Shown one piece after another: positions 46,040 to 54,012 of a stretch of DNA of 64,000 nucleotides (the stretch's first letter is position 1; every line of letters begins with the position of its first letter). Source of the stretch: Chryseobacterium candidae (lineage in GTDB: Bacteria > Bacteroidota > Bacteroidia > Flavobacteriales > Weeksellaceae); assembly GCF_004916905.1 (NCBI RefSeq), contig NZ_SDLV01000016.1:100455-164454 (forward strand). The letters are read 5' to 3'. The notes below the pieces were generated by a model. That model saw only the letters and a list, made by a program, of their open reading frames with translations, made no database searches and was not told the origin of the DNA. Both the position numbers and the translations under genes were made by a program.

Positions 46040-46474
46040 ATGAAACAATCCGTATTAGAATTTTACAGCAATCTGGATAAAGCCAGAGATAGGGCGTTAT
46101 GGCTTGAGTTTGAACACAGAAATATCCCAAAACACTTTGTGGTGTTTGACGGACCGGAGGATAATTATGCCGTTGCCGATCTGCAAACTGCCGAAGAAAT
46201 GGAAATTACGCATCAGTATTACTCGCTTCCCGAAAATTACCAGCATTGGACGTTTGGCGATCTGAAAGGAATTGCAGGCGATCCCGAAATGTTAGAGCAT
46301 TGGGAAAATATCCTTGGAAAGTTCTCGGTAATGGAAGGCGAGCTGCTCAAATTTATTTTGAAGTATCAAGTTCCTTTGGATAAAATTATCCGTCATGAAC
46401 TCGGTTGCAGAGGCTTTGATGCAGACAACGGATGGATAGGTTTTACTGAATCAGAAAAGCTATGGCAGAAATAA
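46040..46474 (+). CDS. Hypothetical accessory protein, 144 residues
   Basis: Acidic protein (MKQSVLEFYSNLDKARDRAL...) with HWTFGDLKGIAGDPEMLEHW and a Gly-rich end (HELGCRGFDADNGWIGF). It shares the A-rich leader CAAAACAAAAATCAAAATG with its neighbours, and overlaps the next gene by 13 bp. Eleven Gly, none coded by TGA. The size and acidity recall DNA-mimic antirestriction proteins, but I see no specific signature. Confidence 0.6.
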   Translation: MKQSVLEFYSNLDKARDRALWLEFEHRNIPKHFVVFDGPEDNYAVADLQTAEEMEITHQYYSLPENYQHWTFGDLKGIAGDPEMLEHWENILGKFSVMEGELLKFILKYQVPLDKIIRHELGCRGFDADNGWIGFTESEKLWQK

Positions 46475-46707
46475 ACGGTATGGACACAGAAAGCAACCAA
46501 GCAACACTTGAGGAAGTCTATGTGATTGCTCTTGCAGAAAGTGATGGGGAATTTGACTGGATCTACATTCATCCCAAACCCTATTATCTTACCGAAGCAG
46601 AAGCCGTGGAAATCAGGAATTCATTAATAGAAAATGAAGAATCTATTACTGAAAACAACTGTATCGTTAAAAAAACGTACAGAGTGAAACCCGAAAAACA
46701 ACAGTAA
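46462..46707 (+). CDS. Small hypothetical protein, paralogue of the 46930 gene
   Basis: An 81-residue acidic protein overlapping the previous gene. Its part IYIHPKPYYLTEAEAVEIRN and SLIENEESITENNCIV parallels VYFQPKSFYQSYTKADQVRR and SLIRSGKLSENNSFVE of the 46930 product. Function unknown. Confidence 0.55.
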   Translation: MAEINGMDTESNQATLEEVYVIALAESDGEFDWIYIHPKPYYLTEAEAVEIRNSLIENEESITENNCIVKKTYRVKPEKQQ

Positions 46708-46723
46708 AAAAATCAAAAACAAA

Positions 46724-46933
46724 ATGGAAAAAAAAAAATCACTGCCACAGGTAATGATCCTTAACAGGAGAAAGCATTATGATAGCTATAAAGATCAAGA
46801 AGCTCTTCCAAGCTTTGAAGAGTTTGTGAATATGGAATTGGGAAGTCTTTTCGATCAGGAAAGGGAAATCCTACAGATTATTCCCAATGAAAATGCCACT
46901 GAGTTTGTCATCGTTTATACGATCATGATATGA
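46724..46933 (+). CDS. Small hypothetical protein, 69 residues
   Basis: Starts MEKKKSLPQVMILNRRKHYD; leader AAAAATCAAAAACAAAATGG. It ends at a TGA (46931-46933) that overlaps the ATG of the next gene (ATGA). Since the next gene is a real paralogue of 46462-46707 in another frame, I read this TGA as a normal stop, the only TGA stop within the small-gene cluster. Confidence 0.55.
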   Translation: MEKKKSLPQVMILNRRKHYDSYKDQEALPSFEEFVNMELGSLFDQEREILQIIPNENATEFVIVYTIMI

Positions 46934-47145
46934 ACAGGCAGGATCATTGTGTATTTATTCTTACCGTGTTTATCATCGTACACAAAACCTGCGGTATGGA
47001 TATCGTTTATTTTCAGCCGAAATCCTTTTATCAAAGTTATACAAAGGCTGATCAGGTGAGACGATCTCTTATCCGAAGCGGAAAACTGTCTGAAAACAAT
47101 TCCTTTGTTGAAGGAGAACGCTTTATGGTGGTTTGCGTGAATTAA
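46930..47145 (+). CDS. Small hypothetical protein, 71 residues
   Basis: Overlaps the previous gene by 4 bp. The N-terminal half is hydrophobic (VFILTVFIIVHKTCGMDIVY); the C-terminal half matches the 46462 product. Probably a duplicated accessory gene. Function unknown. Confidence 0.5.
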   Translation: MNRQDHCVFILTVFIIVHKTCGMDIVYFQPKSFYQSYTKADQVRRSLIRSGKLSENNSFVEGERFMVVCVN

Positions 47146-47178
47146 AATAAGTAGAAAAAAAAGCAAAACAGGAAATCA

Positions 47179-47679
47179 ATGGAAACAGAAAAACTACCCG
47201 AACTGGAAACAGTTGTTATTGCAAAATGCAAAAGAGGTGATGGCAGTATCGAAGAGCATAAGATCAGAAGAATTGCATCCCAAGACACTGTGCTAGGATG
47301 GCACTGGTCTCATGCGACCATTCATACTTGCTTTACATTGGAGGTCGTTTCATGGGAAAACTTACCTGAATCAACTTTATCAATGAAAAGTATGAAAGCC
47401 ACCAAAAGACTGATTGACGCTGTATGGACGGTTGAATATGAGAAAATATCTGAAAAGAAAGTGAAAATTATCAATTATTCAAGAACCGATCCTGAAGGCT
47501 ATGAGAAAGAAAAACAATTACCCCAATGTCATCTCGTAGAGACGGAAGGACGCATCGTCACCCATTTGTTGCTAAAGCCTTACAAAGCGTATGACTTATG
47601 GGTGAGTGAGAAGAATGCCACGGAAATCTACGAAGTAGAAAATCCGAAGTTTATATTCTCTTATGAACAGGAGAAATAG
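47179..47679 (+). CDS. Hypothetical accessory protein, 166 residues
   Basis: Soluble protein (METEKLPELETVVIAKCKRG) with HWSHATIHTCF and a C-terminal FIFSYEQEK. Stop TAG. No motif recognised; all Gly codons are GGN. It belongs to the same rightward row of A-rich-leader genes. Confidence 0.55.
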   Translation: METEKLPELETVVIAKCKRGDGSIEEHKIRRIASQDTVLGWHWSHATIHTCFTLEVVSWENLPESTLSMKSMKATKRLIDAVWTVEYEKISEKKVKIINYSRTDPEGYEKEKQLPQCHLVETEGRIVTHLLLKPYKAYDLWVSEKNATEIYEVENPKFIFSYEQEK

Positions 47680-47751
47680 ATTCGCAACAAAACTCAAAAA
47701 CAAAAAAAGAAAACAAAAAATCGAATGTCTAACAATTAAAATTCTACCCGT

Positions 47752-48369
47752 ATGAAAGAAAACAAAGCCGAAGCAACGGCACAAACCTCCCTGTTGAAAA
47801 TATTCTCAACAGTGCTGAAAGACCGCAGTAAGTCGGAACAGCAGTTCCAGACCATTACTCCCGAAATGGTAAAGTTCTTTACCCGTAAGGAACTCATTGA
47901 AATTGTTACCCACAATTTTAATGGAAATGTATCGCAGTACAATCTTGTGGAAATGGAAAACGAGGAAATTTTGCTTCTTATAGGCGATGATTACAGGATT
48001 ATTTCCTATGTCATGAGCCGATGGAGCAAAGAAGTTTCACAGCTTCCTACGAAACAGGAATGGCTGGATGCCAAAATCAATTCAATCCGTGAACCTGCTT
48101 CTGATTCAAAAGTGTCTGCTGAAAGAACTGCTCAGGAAAACCTGAATACTTCTATGGAATCAGATACTGTGGAAAATGAGGATGTGAAAGGATCAGTATC
48201 CGAAAAACCAATAACGGATACAAAGGCAACACAGCCATCTGTGGAAACCGAAGGTAATCCCAATTCTGAAGGTTCGGAATCTCCGAAATCTTCGGATAAG
48301 CAATTACCTGAAAAGAAAACGGAAGAAAAACCATCTTCCAAAAAAACCGAAAAGGCGAAGAATACTTAA
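47752..48369 (+). CDS. Hypothetical accessory protein with low-complexity tail
   Basis: A 205-residue protein. The N-terminal 110 residues are paralogous to the 45425 product (see IGDDYRIISYVMSRWSKE). The rest is a Ser/Glu/Lys/Pro-rich disordered tail (SEGSESPKSSDKQLPEKKTE). No in-frame TGA. Ninety-seven bases later the methylase gene with many TGA codons begins. Confidence 0.6.
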   Translation: MKENKAEATAQTSLLKIFSTVLKDRSKSEQQFQTITPEMVKFFTRKELIEIVTHNFNGNVSQYNLVEMENEEILLLIGDDYRIISYVMSRWSKEVSQLPTKQEWLDAKINSIREPASDSKVSAERTAQENLNTSMESDTVENEDVKGSVSEKPITDTKATQPSVETEGNPNSEGSESPKSSDKQLPEKKTEEKPSSKKTEKAKNT

Positions 48370-48466
48370 GCCGTTTCAAATATTAAATAATGGCTTGTCA
48401 TTTACGAGCCATTTTCCTTTGGCAAGTAAGCATTCAAAAATATTTTATCTGATTATCAAAAACAAA

Positions 48467-49306
48467 ATGACAAAATCGAACGAAGCTAGCAAAAGCAAAC
48501 CTAAAGTACTCATAAAAACTCCGATCAGTTACTATTGAGGAAAGCAGATGATGCTCAGTGATTTACTTAGATTAGTGCCTTCTCATACTATATACATCGA
48601 ACCCTTCTTCTGAGGTGGTTCACTCTATCGGGCGAAAGAACCCGCTCCCTGCGAAGTTATAAACGATGTCAATTCCAACGTAGTCAATTTTTATCAGGTT
48701 CTGAAAAACAAATGACCTGAACTCGAAAAGAAAATTAAAGCCACACTCCACAGCAGAGAGCTTTACAGAAAAGCACATTTTATTTACGACTGCCCACGAT
48801 TGTTTGCAGATGATCCTGTTATAAGAGCTTGGGCATTCTACGTGTGTACCAATCAATGATTCCTAAACAAAGTATGAAGCCGATGATATGACAAAGAAAA
48901 GAGGTCGGCTTTAAATGTTCAGAATAAAATAGATTTATTTGGAGAGGATTTGATAAAAAGAATACGTTATACACAGATAGAACAGAATGATGCCTGTAAA
49001 GTAATCAAAAGCAGAGATACAGAAAATGCTTTTATCTATTGCGACCCTCCTTATATCAACACGAATATGGGACACTATTCCTGAAGCTATTCTGAAAAAG
49101 ATTTTATTATTCTTTTAGAAACATTAGCCCAAGTAAAAGGAAAATTTCTACTCTCCAATTTTCCATCTGAAGTTCTCGACAGCTACACTAAAAAACACGA
49201 CCGATATGTCAAAACATTTGACAAACCACTCTCGGCAAGCCACAACAATAAAACCTGAAGAGTAAGAAGGAAAACAGAAGTCTTGGTGGCGAATTATCCG
49301 ATTTAG
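48467..49306 (+). CDS. D12-class DNA adenine methylase read with TGA as Gly
   Basis: ATG 48467 to TAG 49306 is one 279-residue frame with eight TGA and no TAA/TAG. Motif I reads ISYY-Gly-GKQ (TGA 48536-48538) and the next block IEPFF-Gly-GGSL (TGA 48611-48613), both invariant Gly in Dam/D12 enzymes. TNQ-Gly-F...V-Gly-SR-Gly-YDK matches NQGF..KIGS.GYD of homologues, three TGAs in a row. The catalytic DPPY (YCDPPY) and KGKFLLSNFPSE are intact. Gly codons: eight TGA, four GGA, two GGT, no GGG. In the standard code it gives no product. It would methylate adenine N6, probably protecting or timing the element. Confidence 0.85.
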
Positions 49307-49354
49307 CTTTATATCTTAATCTGAAAGACATTTATCCTTTAAAACAAAAATCAA

Positions 49355-49507
49355 ATGAATATGGAAGAAGAAATTAAGGAAGTGAGACAAATCCTATGAG
49401 AAAAGTATGACACCATTATTCCTGATGAAACAGTGAAACTGATGATTTACTCGTTTAAAATTATGGCTAAACTCATCATCAGAGATTTTGAGAAAGAGAG
49501 CGAATAA
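49355..49507 (+). CDS. 50-residue small protein with one TGA
   Basis: Leader AAAACAAAAATCAA precedes ATG 49355. The reading MNMEEEIKEVRQIL-Gly-EKYDTIIPDETV and LMIYSFKIMAKLIIRDFEKE ends at TAA 49507, with one TGA at codon 15. It looks like a compact helical protein. Function unknown. Confidence 0.5.
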
Positions 49508-49591
49508 ATTCCTCTCTTTTTTCGTATTGATTCTCTAATAAAAATCAGTATAATTCTTCCGAACCACTTTATTTTACTAGACTTTCTGCAC

Positions 49592-51160
49592 ATGACCAAA
49601 ACAAAAAAACTAAAAAGAACCACCCAATCAGGCTATTTTGTAACGCCAAAGACTGATGAGGAAAGATTTTGAACCAACAGGCTCAATGCGGTTATTTATG
49701 TAAGAGTCTCCAGTGAAGGACAGGTTACCCACTGAAACGGATTAGAATCGCAGGAGACAGCTTGCAGGGAACGATGCGAAAAACAGCCCTGACTTGAAAT
49801 TGATGTAGTAAAGGTTTTCAGAGAAGAAGGTGTGAGTGGTAAACTCATGGATCGTAAAGCAATGAATGAAGCCATCAGGTTTCTGGAAAAGGAAAATAAG
49901 AAGTTTACCAAAATCCACTATTTTGTAGTGACTGATGCCGACCGTATTGCAAGACCAGATGATATTGCCGAAGCATTTACGTTGGAACAGAGCATTGAAA
50001 GTCTTTGAGTAAAAATCATCACTGTAAACAACAAAAGAGACACCGAGACCGATGAAGGAAAATTCCTTCAGACGATTCAGTATGCTATTGCCTGATTGGA
50101 ACGCAGAAAAATATTAAGAAGAACCATGAACGGCAGACTCAACAGCTTAAAAAAAGGAAGGCGACCTTTTACCTATCCGCCATTAGGATATATCAGAAAA
50201 AGGTCGGGAGATGGAAACTATACGGACGATATAGACGAAATCAAGTGACTCATCATAAAAGAAGGATTGGAACTCTATGCCCATAGTCCGTTATTCAGTA
50301 AATCGCAACTGCATAAATTTCGGGTGGAAAAGTGACTTCAGACCAATCACAGCAAAGGTAATTTCTACATATCTTATATAGAAAAGATATTCCAAGACTA
50401 CAAATTATATTTCTACGCCTGATATATTTATTATCCTGAACGGGGCATTGATACACCTGTTTTATGAAATCAGCAGGCGTTGATCTCGTTGGAAACTGTT
50501 GAAAAGATTATGGAAAAAGAAACCCGTAAAAAAACAAGAGTGGGTTCTCCTAATTTAGATAAGAATTTAGAACTTCATCCGCTCAAAGGGATGATTACCT
50601 GTGAAGGTTGCAGAAGGAAAGTAGGCTGTTATGCGAGCAGGGGGAACGGTGGAGTCTATTATTACTATACCTGTGGAAACGGATATTGCGAAGGCAGGAT
50701 CAATATCCGTAAAGAAGTGATGGAAAGTGAGTTTGAACAGTTTATTGATAAAATGAAACTGCCCAAGGAAGTATTTGATACATTCAAATCGTATATCCTA
50801 AAAGAACGGGCTGAAAAGGAAGAAAGGAACACTAACAACATTCCGCAGATGCAGGGACAGCTCTTATCCATACAAAACAAAATGGATAAAATTGAACATA
50901 AAATTCTATCCATATCCAACGAAAGCCTCATTAAGAAACTCGAAATGGAACGAGCAACTCTTGAAACCCTAAAAGGGGATTTGGAGGAAAAGATGAACCA
51001 TAAAAGAAATGACAAGGAAAATCTGGAGTCCATCTTGTCGCAAACGGAATACTTATTTACTGATCCTGTGGGAATGCGGAAAAAAAGCAATTACGAGATA
51101 AGGCAGTCACTGTTTATGGTTCGGTTTGGTGGGATTTTGTATTATAAAAAAAAACAATGA
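49592..51160 (+). CDS. Large serine recombinase read with TGA as Gly
   Basis: ATG 49592 opens one 522-codon frame to 51160. The resolvase domain has VIYVRVSSEGQ (Ser40/41 nucleophile), H-Gly-NGLESQETACRER, VFREEGVSGKL and TDADRIARPDD. Then come ESL-Gly-VKIITVN, YAIA-Gly-LERRKILRRTMNGR (TGA 50093-50095), the recombinase domain, a zinc ribbon (CEGCRRKVGCYAS...CGNGYC) and a coiled coil. Nine TGA codons lie in the first 296 codons and none in the rest, where GGG occurs instead. The stop at 51160 is itself TGA; read through, the frame ends at TAA 51373. Without suppression only the C-terminal third could be translated. Confidence 0.82.
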
Positions 51161-51705
51161 CTTCGAACCAACGAAACCACAGGTCTGCATTATATTTTCT
51201 CACAGAAGTGAGGGAGTAAGTTCCTATTTATGGCACAAGGGGGTACACTCTCAAACCAATTTTTCTCAGAAGAAGAAATTGAAATCTTTGTTAATATACT
51301 CATTACGCAAAGCAATCACATCAATGCGATACACAGAATGAGTAAAATATATGGGTTAAAATGGGAGATATAAAATAACAAACTGCAACTATCTCAAAGT
51401 TCTAATACGAAAGTAAATCCACAATTTTTTTGAAACTAAAATCTAACAAAACTTGAAAAGGGAAATGTTTAATCCTGTAACTGAAAACTGTATTTTTTGA
51501 AAATCATAAGGATTATTTTTCATTATTTTCAAAATGGGGACAAGTCTAAAAAAGGAAAATAAGCCAAAATAAATACCTTGATAATTCTATCAAAAAACAG
51601 TTGGAGGTAGGAAAAAATTAAACAGAAAATCTTCTAAAAATTTGTAGATAATTAATGGAAATTGGGACTAAATAGGGGAACTCAAAATGGTGCAGTAGGG
51701 GTATT
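51161..51705. other. Downstream region of the recombinase, possible extension
   Basis: With TGA as Gly, the recombinase frame continues to 51373 (ends ...FFSEEEIEIFVNILITQSNH and INAIHRMSKIYGLKWEI). The last part looks protein-like, the first part (LRTNETTGLHYIF) less so. From 51374 to 51705 I see no gene. Confidence 0.4.
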
Positions 51706-51766
51706 GCAAGTTAGCAAACTACCCCGTAACCGTTGTAGTTTGCTACTTGCAAGGGGAAACCCCTTT
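51706..51766. repeat. Double hairpin, candidate oriT or end of a mobile element
   Basis: GCAAGTTAGCAAACTAC (51706-51722) pairs with GTAGTTTGCTACTTGC (51735-51750) with one bulged base, and a second stem AAGGGGAAACCCCTT follows (51751-51765). Stems of this size next to short G/C runs are typical of relaxase nick regions in Bacteroidota mobilisable elements. No relaxase gene lies next to it; the nearest is at 28.5 kb. Confidence 0.5.
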
Positions 51767-51982
51767 GAACCCCTAACCAAAATTGTCGGCTATTAATAAT
51801 ATCTTGGAAATTTTTTATATATTTATAATCTAATAACTAAACTCTTAAACAATTTAAACATAAAAGGGATTATTCCTTAATTCTTTATGCAATATTAAAA
51901 TTGCAAGGTCTTCTCATTTGTTTTCATTGATTACAGACTTGGTTTTTCAAATACTTCTAATAAAAACATATTATTGCAAAAG

Positions 51983-52885
51983 ATGGGAGAATATTCAAAA
52001 CGTATTGGAGAAGTTGGAGAAAATGTTGTTGTTGATTTTCTTAAACTTATTGGCTGGGAGAATCCTTTAAGAAATGACGATATTGACAGCGTTGATAAAG
52101 ATTTTCGTAAAAGAACAAATGGAATTGACGGTTATTATCATTATCTAAATCCTATGGTTAGCGGAACTGTTGAGAATATTTTGTATTCTTCTAAATATTC
52201 CACTGACCCGTATCCTGCTTCAAAAGTTGTAGAACAATTTAAAGAGCGTTATTTAGAATTAGCTAAAGCAATTGAATCTTTTAAGAAGTCGGAACTAAAA
52301 CAATTTACGGTTAGCCAACATGAAAATATTGATACTCATTTTGACCGAGGTGTACTATTTTGGTTGAATAATTCAGGTACAGGAGAAAAGGATCTAATTA
52401 GCAGATTGGCAAGAATTGAATTGAATACAGGAGTCAATCATGATGGTATTTTTTTAGTCGATAATAAAAGGATTGAATTTATTTATGATTCGATCTCATT
52501 TGTAAGAATGAATTTTGAAAAGCACGATTTAGATTTTGTCTATTTTAATAACGGTTTAAATAATGATGATCGTAATCCAAGAAACGGTAAAATTATGCCT
52601 GTTGAATACATCAATTCAAGTATTTTACCCATGAGATTATGTAAAGATAGCGAAACCACCATTGTCATTTCTACAATAGAAAATTTCAACCGTGATGATT
52701 TAATGAAATATATGGGTATAGCAAAAAATATTGGTTGTAATGCTCAAGGGAAAACAGTTATATGTTTTCCTGATTATCTTGAAACAGAACATTTGCCAAT
52801 GGTTAATAATGTAAAACAGATTTTTAATGATTCATCATTCACGTCACAATTGGAAGTCGCTAATTATAATTCATTTTTAAGATAA
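51983..52885 (+). CDS. GapS4a-like protein, putative nuclease of a defence pair
   Basis: From ATG 51983 (MGEYSKRIGEVGENVVVDFL) the product has 300 residues. The start, the IGW motif after it and NGIDGYYHYL with NILYSSKYSTDPYP further on resemble the N-terminus of GapS4a proteins and a PD-(D/E)xK core (Asp, then SxK). The assignment rests on my recollection of that family. It is 4 bp before its partner gene, forming an operon of three. Standard Gly codons only. Confidence 0.6.
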   Translation: MGEYSKRIGEVGENVVVDFLKLIGWENPLRNDDIDSVDKDFRKRTNGIDGYYHYLNPMVSGTVENILYSSKYSTDPYPASKVVEQFKERYLELAKAIESFKKSELKQFTVSQHENIDTHFDRGVLFWLNNSGTGEKDLISRLARIELNTGVNHDGIFLVDNKRIEFIYDSISFVRMNFEKHDLDFVYFNNGLNNDDRNPRNGKIMPVEYINSSILPMRLCKDSETTIVISTIENFNRDDLMKYMGIAKNIGCNAQGKTVICFPDYLETEHLPMVNNVKQIFNDSSFTSQLEVANYNSFLR

Positions 52886-52889
52886 TAGT

Positions 52890-53999
52890 ATGGAAAAGTT
52901 AGAAGTTAATAGACACATACCTTTTGGAGCAACATTACAAGATATTTTAAATCATCCTTCATTATCAGATAGTAAACTTAAATATTTACTACGATCAAGA
53001 GGAATATTTGTAGAAGATTCAAAAAACAATGATACATATCCAATTCTATTATCAACAATTCTTTCTCCTATTGAATTTGAATATATAAAGGAGAATATTA
53101 GAGGTAAAGAACTTAATAAAAAGATTGTTTCCAGACCTTTGCCTTGGAACAATACAGAGGATTTGATTACAATTGTCCCTGATACGATTAATCTTAAAGA
53201 AATACTAAAGACAGCAGATTCAAGACAAAATATTCTTTCTCAATCTAATTTTGCCATGGTTGATGGTAACCCAAACAAAGTTAGAATGCAGTTTAAATGT
53301 TTAACAAACAATTATAATTCAGGCTGGTACAGAACTAAAAATGAATATGATGGCGAAATTATTATTGAGAAAATAAAAGAAAACGATAAAGTTTATTTGA
53401 GGATAATTCACACATCTCCTGAGACTTTATCTGTGGGAGATTTAGGAGTAAAACATTTGGTTAATGAATTTAAAACTAAAAATTATACTAAACCCAATGC
53501 AGATGTTGAAAGAATATTATATAATAATTTTAATAATGAGGAAAGAATTAAATTCTTTTTGAGTTTAACAGACAGTTCCGAAACATTTACTTTTCAACGA
53601 GCAACAGATTTAGATATTGCTCCTGATAGAACTAAAGATATGCCTGCTGAAATTAGTAAGCTAATGACTGGTAAGGTAAATACATTAAAAATAAATGGAG
53701 AAACTTTACATGAGCATTATTTAATTAAAGAAAATGAGAACCATCCTTATATTGAGCTAGCATCAGTAGAAGCATTGTATAATTTTTCATATCATGCTGC
53801 CGAAGGCAGTTGCTTAATTCAATTTGGATTTAATGGGTACTTTAAGAAAAGGCTGAGTAATATAGAATTTTCGCTTGATATTTCAACGATACATTTAAAA
53901 GATGAATATAGGTCTGTAAGTAAGGATAAAGTCAGAATATTTCTTTTGCAGGAATTTGAGAAATTTAAAACGGAGAAATATAACTTGATAAAACAATAA
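52890..53999 (+). CDS. GapS4b-like protein, partner in a defence pair
   Basis: A 369-residue protein. The start (VNRHIPFGATLQDILNHPSL, SDSKLKYLLRSRGIFVEDSK) has the pattern of GapS4b proteins, where a helical N-terminus reads a short array before a longer domain of unknown fold. No catalytic motif is seen. It lies between the GapS4a-like gene and the nucleoid-associated gene with gaps of 4 and 13 bp. Confidence 0.6.
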   Translation: MEKLEVNRHIPFGATLQDILNHPSLSDSKLKYLLRSRGIFVEDSKNNDTYPILLSTILSPIEFEYIKENIRGKELNKKIVSRPLPWNNTEDLITIVPDTINLKEILKTADSRQNILSQSNFAMVDGNPNKVRMQFKCLTNNYNSGWYRTKNEYDGEIIIEKIKENDKVYLRIIHTSPETLSVGDLGVKHLVNEFKTKNYTKPNADVERILYNNFNNEERIKFFLSLTDSSETFTFQRATDLDIAPDRTKDMPAEISKLMTGKVNTLKINGETLHEHYLIKENENHPYIELASVEALYNFSYHAAEGSCLIQFGFNGYFKKRLSNIEFSLDISTIHLKDEYRSVSKDKVRIFLLQEFEKFKTEKYNLIKQ

Positions 54000-54012
54000 T
54001 CTCGTTTAAGAA

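Noticed and set aside
46931..46933. TGA at the end of the 69-residue gene read as Gly
   Set aside because: A real gene, paralogous to 46462-46707, starts at the overlapping ATG in another frame; the continuation of the first frame is not protein-like.
41592..51160. TGA read as tryptophan (code 4) in the recoded genes
   Set aside because: The sites include invariant Gly positions (Walker A, YYGGK, FFGGG, GLER), and Trp is coded by TGG in the same genes, once directly next to a TGA.
41592..51160. Ordinary pseudogenes in a decaying element
   Set aside because: Decay should also bring TAA, TAG and frameshifts; I found none in five genes spanning about 1600 codons.
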